Source: Megascapheus bottae (Eukaryota; Chordata; Mammalia; Rodentia; Geomyidae). Taken from it: a stretch of 64,000 nucleotides of DNA. Location of the stretch: assembly GCA_024803745.1 (NCBI GenBank), contig JANJXV010000130.1:2408501-2472500 (forward strand), read 5' to 3'. Both the position numbers and the translations under genes were made by a program. Positions within the stretch are counted from its first letter, which is position 1; the number at the start of each line of letters is the position of its first letter. The notes under the pieces were generated by a model. The model was not told the DNA's origin. It searched no databases and worked only from the letters and a program-made list of their open reading frames with translations. This document shows, one piece after another, positions 59,058 through 64,000 of the stretch.

Positions 59058-59625
59058 TCTTTTTTTTCATATATTTTTATTGTAATTAATAGAAGGGTTA
59101 CATGATATTTGCCAGATACATGGTGCATTAATTCCCATACATTGATACGCTTTCATATGTCTTGGTATCCATTACCCTCCCCCTCACCCCCACCTCTCAT
59201 CTTGTTTTCCCCCGTTCCCTAATCAATTTCAAATAACCAAATACAAATATATCCGATATATCAGGTAACAAAGTGAGATACTGTAACAATATGAGATAAC
59301 CAAGGGACAGCAAAGGAGATGAGAGATAACATAGTACCATAAGAACAGCAATCATTCATTATATGGCTTATGTTTCTATATCCTAGAGATCCTTTCATTT
59401 AGCGTCCTACTATATGGCCTTTTGTATCAAGGTTTTGCTCTATTCCAAATCTCTGCTAGTAGAGCCCAAGGTTTCTACTGCTTATGATAAATAAGGGAAA
59501 CCATTGAGCCTAACTTCCTTTAAGTCTGGCTTACTTCACTTAATATGATCTTTTCTAAGTCTTTCCATTTCCTAACAAATGGGGCAATGTCATTCTTTCT
59601 GACAGCAGTATAGAATTCCATTGTG
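59058..59625 (-). mobile_element. L1 3' end, minus strand
   Basis: T-rich start, 'attgtaattaatagaagggt', then the full young L1 3' region in reverse up to 'tagaattccattgtgt'. It stops inside ORF2 text and joins directly to plus-strand L1 3' text. Confidence 0.9.
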
Positions 59626-59701
59626 TGCACCTGCTATCTGGCAAATATCATGTAATCCTTTTACTAATTACAATACAAAAAATTTTAAAAAAAGTTTAAA
59701 A
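59626..59701 (+). mobile_element. Last ~70 bp of an L1, plus strand
   Basis: 'gcacctgctatctggcaaat' to 'attacaatacaaaaaatttt' is only the terminal L1 3' segment, between an inverted L1 and a further L1. Confidence 0.85.
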
Positions 59702-60692
59702 AAATGGCCTATAGACACATGAAGAAATGCTCAACATCTCTGGTCATAAAAGAAATGCAAATCAAAACAACTCTAAGATTCCACCTCACTCCAGTTAGAA
59801 TGGCCAGGATCAGGAAAACGAATAACAACAGATGCTGGAGGGGATGTGGCCAGGAGGGATCACTACTACACTGTTGGTGGGAGTGCAAATTCGTTCAACC
59901 ACTATGGAAAGCAGTGTGGCAGTGCCTCAAAAGGCTAAACATAGAACTCCCCTATGACCCAGCCATTCCACTACTTGGCATTTATCCAACCAACCAGAAA
60001 CAAGGACATACTAAACCCACTAGCACAACAATGTTCATTGCAGAACTATTCACCATAGCATAGATATGGAACCAACCTAGATGTCCCTCAGTGGATGAGT
60101 GGATCAACAAGTTGTGGTATTTGTACACAATGGAATTCTATGCTGCTGTCAGAAAAACGACATCGCCCCATTTGTTAGGAAATGGAAAGACTTAGAAAAC
60201 ATCATAGTAAGTTAAGTAAGCCAGACTCAAAGGAACTTAGGCTCAATGGTTTCCCTCATTCGTCATAATCAGTGGAAACCTTGGGCTCTACCAGCAAAGA
60301 CCTGCAATAGAGCAAAATCTTGATACATAAGGCCATATAGTATGAAGCTAAATGAAATGAACTCCAGGATATTGAAACAAAAGCCATGTAACGAATGATT
60401 GTTGTCCTTAATGTACTATGTTGTCTCTCATCTCCTTTGCTGTCCCTTGGTTATCTCATATTGTTATAGTATCTCACTTTGTTATCTGATATATTGAATT
60501 TATTTCTACTTGGTTATTTGAAATTTGATAGGGAAGGGGGGAAAACCAAGACGGGTGGGGGGACGGGGGGGAGGATAATGAGTACCAAGACATGTGAAAG
60601 GGTATCAATGTATGTGAATTAATGCACCTTCTATCTGGCAAATATCATGTAACCCTTTTACTAATTATAATAAAAAATTTAAAAAAATAAAG
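59702..60692 (+). mobile_element. 5'-truncated L1 with longest ORF2 remnant
   Basis: The open frame 59704-60063 encodes the ORF2p C-terminal part ([20 protein letters not shown]..., [32 protein letters not shown]) and stops at FTIA. Homologous L1 text continues ('aaccaacctagatgtccctc', 'tacacaatggaattctatg'), so the stop may be early. The 3' UTR follows with a G-rich run at 60536-60575 and an A-rich tail. Least eroded coding remnant in the window; no endonuclease or RT domain, so not autonomous. Confidence 0.93.
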
Positions 60693-60879
60693 AATGAATT
60701 CTTGTTCTACCTACATCATGACTCTCTTGGCATCTTCAAAAGCAAATGCCCTAACAAACTGGTCAGAAGCACATGAGCCAAAGAGCAAGGAGGGAAAAAA
60801 ATCACCTTTACAGCAGATCCAATGTTTTTAAGCAGCCTTTGTACCAAGTGTTGTTGTGAAGGAACCCTCGCTCTCTGAA

Positions 60880-61107
60880 ACAGCTAATGAAAATTTAAAA
60901 CGGTATAACCACGTCAGAAAACGTGTTTGCTGTTTCTCCAAACCTTAAACACCCACCTACTGTATGATTAAGGTATTCATGCCTCGCAATGCATTCCAGA
61001 AAGAAAGAAAAAAAAAAAACATATACTGCTACAAAGACTTGTGCACACATGTTCACAGCAGCTTTATGTGTGGGGAAACATAAAAATAAAACAGTAATAG
61101 CCAACGG
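60880..61107 (+). mobile_element. Old L1 ORF2 end, eroded
   Basis: 'aaacacccacctactgtatg', 'caaagacttgtgcacacatg' and 'ttcacagcagctttatgtgt' follow old L1 3' ORF2 text. Confidence 0.65.
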
Positions 61108-61366
61108 AAGCTCCACATTTGTGCACCAGTCTTGAGCACGGACACTCAGGCTGCCGGCCCAAGTGCAAGGGCCAGGAAGGCACCGAGCGGCTGAGCTGTG
61201 GTTATAACTCTTCCTTATCTGACAGCTAATGAAATGTAAACAAAAGCCGTCTCACCGTGACTCCCGCAAGACACAGACTCAACAATCTTCACGGCAAAAA
61301 CCAAAAAATGAAAAATCCCACTGGAAGGCTTCACGCATCGCATGCTTCAGGCCTGGGAAATGCGCC

Positions 61367-61497
61367 CAGGGGCAACTTCGCGCATGCGCAGATCCTCCCG
61401 CCTGAGAGACACGCGCAAGGCGCAACTTCGCGCAGGTGCAGATCCTCCAGCCTGAGCTGCACAAGGCACAACTTCGCGCATGCACAGATCCTCCCAA
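61367..61497. repeat. Three tandem 46-50 bp units with NRF1-like sites
   Basis: 'caacttcgcgca' recurs at 61373, 61423 and 61469, each followed by an NRF1-like core and 'cagatcctcc'. NRF1-like cores: 61379-61390 perfect, 61429-61440 and 61475-61486 each with changes in the second half. Confidence 0.85.
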
Positions 61498-61909
61498 AAC
61501 CTACCAGCCCAGTCAAGGCCCCTCGTTCCTCTCAGACCATGAGGCCCCAGCCCCATGCAGGCCCCGTGCAGCCCCCGTGTCGCCCCAACTGGGGTCTCTA
61601 CTCCCTGGTTCATTCACCTGCAAGCCCCGGTACAGATACCTGAAAGACCTGGTCTCTTTCTTCCTCAGGGTCAGGGGTGTTAGGGGTGGGGAAGAGGACG
61701 CCCTTGTCCTTCCTGGGGTTCTTTCTACTTTGAGCGGCTAAACGCGGCCCCTGGTCACTTACCGGGCTCCTCAGCTCTGGGAGACACGTTTGAGGCAATG
61801 GCGGGTGTTGAGCTTCGCGTGTTTGTGGGGAGAAGGGCATCAGGGCCACCTGCTCGCGGCTGCCATCGTGGGCCATGAGCTGGGAGCGTGGCCTTGGCAA
61901 ACACGCATG

Positions 61910-62001
61910 CTCACTGAGCACCAAGGGTCGTGGCCCAGCGAAGAGCACGCATGCTCAGTGAGCACGAGGGCCAAGGCCCAGTGAAGAGCACGCATGCGGA
62001 G
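61910..62001. repeat. ~43-bp tandem repeat with CGCATGC and dyads
   Basis: 'cacgcatgctcactgagcac', 'cacgcatgctcagtgagcac' and 'cacgcatgcggag' are three successive units. Each contains a TGCTCANTGAGCA-type dyad or its remnant. Confidence 0.8.
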
Positions 62002-62600
62002 AGGGAAGGAAGATGGCCCCGAGACAATAGGGACGCTGCCTAGCTCTCTCTCACAAAAAGAGAGAACTAAGGAGTCCCACGAGCCAATTATCTTAAGAAA
62101 TCCACAACAACAAACTCAAAAGGCAACGGAGAAGGACTCAAAGTGGAAAAGAAATCCAGATAAAGCTCACATCCAACTTTCTCAAAGAATTCGGAACGCG
62201 AGGACCCCTTCCCCACCTCCATCCGCCAGTTCCAAGCCACAGAAAGCGCCGGCGGGCTGGGGGGAAAAGCGGCAGCAGGCCGGGAAAAGCGGCTGCGGGC
62301 GGAGGGGGCCAGCCTGGGAGCCCGAATGCTGCAGAAACCAACATACAACCGGGCCAGTGAACGGCGGAAGCAGCAGAACCCAGACGCGGAACCAGAACAG
62401 CAAGCAGCGGAACCCAGACTCGGAACACAGGCGACAGCGGAGACCCGAGGGGAGTGAGAGACTCCCCACCACCGTGCAGCACCCGCAGAGGGATGCAGAG
62501 GCGTGAGTAATACAGCGCGTCCCCAAACACAAAGGGAAAGCAGAGCGGTGCCAAGCAATAGAACTTAACTCAGACCCCTCCACCCCGCCCACACAGGCCT
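61998..62600 (+). mobile_element. L1 5'-UTR-like sequence, tentative
   Basis: 'ggaagatggccccgagacaa' and 'tagggacgctgcctagctct' resemble the start of mammalian L1 5' UTRs (agatggc-gaatagg-agctc type), followed by CpG-rich text. No ORF1 or other L1 body follows, and no poly(A) tail is present. The open frame 61994-62506 (170 codons, Lys/Arg/Gln/Ser-rich) may be incidental. A GTGAGT donor-like site lies at 62503-62508. Confidence 0.4.
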
Positions 62601-62795
62601 AAAGGCAAAAAGAATACAAGGACGAATCCTAAAGTTGGCTGTGCCTCCACTACCAGATTTTTGTAGACTCCAACTTACAGGCCAGAAGTTGAGAATTAAT
62701 GGCCCAGTAGATCAAATTAGTCCCATTCCATGTTGTTTAAGCAGCATAGTATTTCTACACATTTGAGCCATCATTTAACAAAACAGAAGACCTAT
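62601..62795. other. Single-copy sequence
   Basis: No gene or repeat supported. Confidence 0.4.
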
Positions 62796-62965
62796 ATCAG
62801 GCACCAGTATCTCACACTTACAATCCTAGCTACTCAGGAAGCTGAGATCTGAGGATCACGGTTTGAGGTCAACTTGAGCAGGAAAGTCTGTAAGATTCTT
62901 AAACCTAATTAACCAATAGGAATTCAGAAGTACGGGTATGGCTTGAGTGGTACAGCACCAACCTT
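62796..62965 (+). mobile_element. B1-headed dimeric SINE, 3'-truncated
   Basis: 'caatcctagctactcaggaa', 'gaagctgagatctgaggatc', the linker 'taaacctaattaaccaatag', then 'ggtatggcttgagtggtaca'. It lacks the right end of the Geo-type half. Confidence 0.8.
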
Positions 62966-63014
62966 AACACCAACCCTTAAATTAATTAACATACATGTGG
63001 GTCTGTGTATATGT

Positions 63015-63098
63015 GCACACATATATATTATTGTATATATATATATATACATCTATTATGTATGCTGTATACATGCACATGTGTGTGTGTTTGTGTCA
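63015..63098. repeat. (TA)n and (TG)n microsatellites
   Basis: TA units from 63020 to about 63050 and TG units at 63079-63096. Confidence 0.9.
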
Positions 63099-63099
63099 G

Positions 63100-63370
63100 A
63101 AGACTTAAGTTTAAAATTTAAATTTCCTTAAAACAATGAAACAACTGACCATTCTAGGCTTACAGTCCTGCCTCATGATGATAAGCTGTAGCAGAGTAGA
63201 GGCTTCCCCTCCAGATAAACTACTCAGCTGATCACAGCCCCTGTTACTCCCACTAGTCCCCACTCTAGCCTGTTTTCCTGCCTTAATCCTGTTGAAATCT
63301 TGGCTCTTCCTAAGGTGGTTCTTCAATTACTCTGTGTCTGTGTCTGCACAGTAATTAAAGACTAAACTCA
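63100..63370. other. Single-copy sequence
   Basis: No gene or repeat supported. Confidence 0.4.
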
Positions 63371-63371
63371 A

Positions 63372-63528
63372 GTTGGGCATGGTAGCACTTGCCTATAATC
63401 CCATCCTTAGGAAATGGAAACTGAAAGATCTTAAGTTTGAGGCCAGCCTGGAGTACATATGTAGTTATTTCCAAGCCAGCCTAAGCTACATAGCCAGATC
63501 TTGTCTCAAAAAGGAAAAAGGAAAAAAA
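63372..63528 (+). mobile_element. B1 SINE
   Basis: 'ttgggcatggtagcacttgc', 'aggccagcctggagtacata', 'tacatagccagatcttgtct' and an A-rich tail. A near full-length B1 monomer. The 117-codon frame across it is not a gene. Confidence 0.8.
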
Positions 63529-63888
63529 AGTCAAAAATCAGAACAGAAAAGAACAAAACCGATTCGGCTCATTTTGGTGCTCAGAATGAGATTTCTACGT
63601 TTGGACCTTTTTCATTTTCTTCTCATATTTTATTATAATATTCCAAAGAAACTCTCAGAAGGCAATGATTATATCATATATTTTGCATTTCCCACAGCTC
63701 TCCATATAAAACGAAGTACAAAGTAGATAATTAATGATTGTTAAAAGAATGCATGAGTAAAGAATACATATATATATATAAAAAAAATAAAACAGGAATT
63801 ACTTGAAACATGAAAGCAAGATTATAACAACTGCTTGTTGCTCATGTTTTTAAAAACATGAAATGTCAGTAGTAAAACTATTTGCTTT
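63529..63888. other. AT-rich single-copy sequence
   Basis: No gene. A short TA run lies at about 63765-63781. Confidence 0.4.
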
Positions 63889-64000
63889 TAGAGGGGTGGG
63901 GGCGGGGGGAGGGAAATGGGGACCAAGACATGTGAAAGGGTATTAATGAATGGGAATTAATGCACCATCTATCTGGAAAATATCATGTAACCCTTCTATT
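63889..64000 (+). mobile_element. L1 3' end, runs off the window
   Basis: Starts in the G-rich run 'ggggtgggggcggggggagg' and ends 'catgtaacccttctatt' at the window edge. Only the terminal L1 segment is present. Confidence 0.9.

Larger units (their letters stand above)
61120..62600. promoter_or_regulatory. CpG-rich island, candidate promoter
   Basis: CG dinucleotides are rare across the rest of the window but frequent here. NRF1-like sites (CGCGCATGCGCA at 61379-61390, two variants after it), YY1-like ATGGC words (61799, 62011 plus strand; near 61865 minus strand) and donor-like sites on both strands point to a promoter. Open frames of 88-170 codons run on both strands, as expected in GC-rich DNA, and none shows a domain. 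The gene driven, if any, is not identifiable. Confidence 0.55.

Noticed and set aside
59058..60692. Single twin-primed L1 inversion
   Set aside because: Both orientations keep the same 3' terminal segment and tail, so one twin-priming event does not fit.
61257..61643. 128-codon plus-strand frame
   Set aside because: It runs over the tandem NRF1-like units; high GC explains the lack of stops.
61994..62506. 170-codon plus-strand frame in the CpG island
   Set aside because: Frames of similar length exist on the opposite strand. Composition is Arg/Gln/Ser-rich without a domain, and the sequence resembles an L1 5' UTR. Kept only as a remark.
63373..63726. 117-codon plus-strand frame
   Set aside because: Its first half is the B1 SINE at 63372-63528.

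Overview
The window is mammalian nuclear DNA, most likely from a rodent of the pocket-mouse, kangaroo-rat and pocket-gopher group (Geomyoidea). It contains hundred-fold-repeated mammalian elements (MIR, L2, old L1), rodent B1-type and ID-type SINEs, and many copies of a dimeric SINE. That SINE has an ID-like tRNA-Ala-type left half and a second tRNA-like half (A box near 'gtggctcaagtggtagagc', B box near 'gagttcaagcc'). This layout fits the IDL-Geo SINE described for Geomyoidea. The assignment is from memory and pattern, not from a search; a related rodent such as beaver is not excluded.

I find no protein-coding gene that I can support. The open reading frames are short, lie in microsatellites or interspersed repeats, or show no recognisable domain. 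The window therefore reads as intergenic or intronic sequence. The only recognisable coding homology is to LINE-1 ORF2 fragments, all 5'-truncated or eroded.

Layout. 1-28.4 kb: moderate GC, rich in SINEs and simple repeats. It holds several L1 3' ends, three with clear target-site duplications (2.7-3.1, 4.4-5.4 and 17.6-18.1 kb). A fourth short L1 (15.7 kb) is nested inside an older SINE. Low-repeat stretches with dense transcription-factor-like motifs lie at 5.4-6.3 kb and 9.05-9.3 kb. The section ends in a purine-only tract of about 510 bp (27.86-28.37 kb) with a higher-order minisatellite inside it. 28.4-61.1 kb: clearly more AT-rich, few SINEs, long single-copy stretches, old L1 remnants (30.9, 34.9, 36.3, 43.2-45.1, 60.9 kb) and younger L1 insertions (39.8, 51.4, 59.1-60.7 kb). 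Possible conserved non-coding elements include a perfect 20-bp palindrome beside two octamer motifs (38.6 kb) and a 16-bp TAAT-type palindrome (52.2 kb). 61.1-62.6 kb: an isolated CpG-rich island with tandem NRF1-like sites, YY1-like ATGGC sites and splice-donor-like sites on both strands. Its right half starts like an L1 5' UTR, but no L1 body follows. 62.6-64 kb returns to AT-rich sequence with SINEs and the start of another L1 3' end that runs off the window.

No bacterial-type or other novel multi-gene system is visible. The most interesting part is the 61.1-62.6 kb island; next are the palindromic homeodomain-type elements and the chimeric L1 junction at 59.6 kb.
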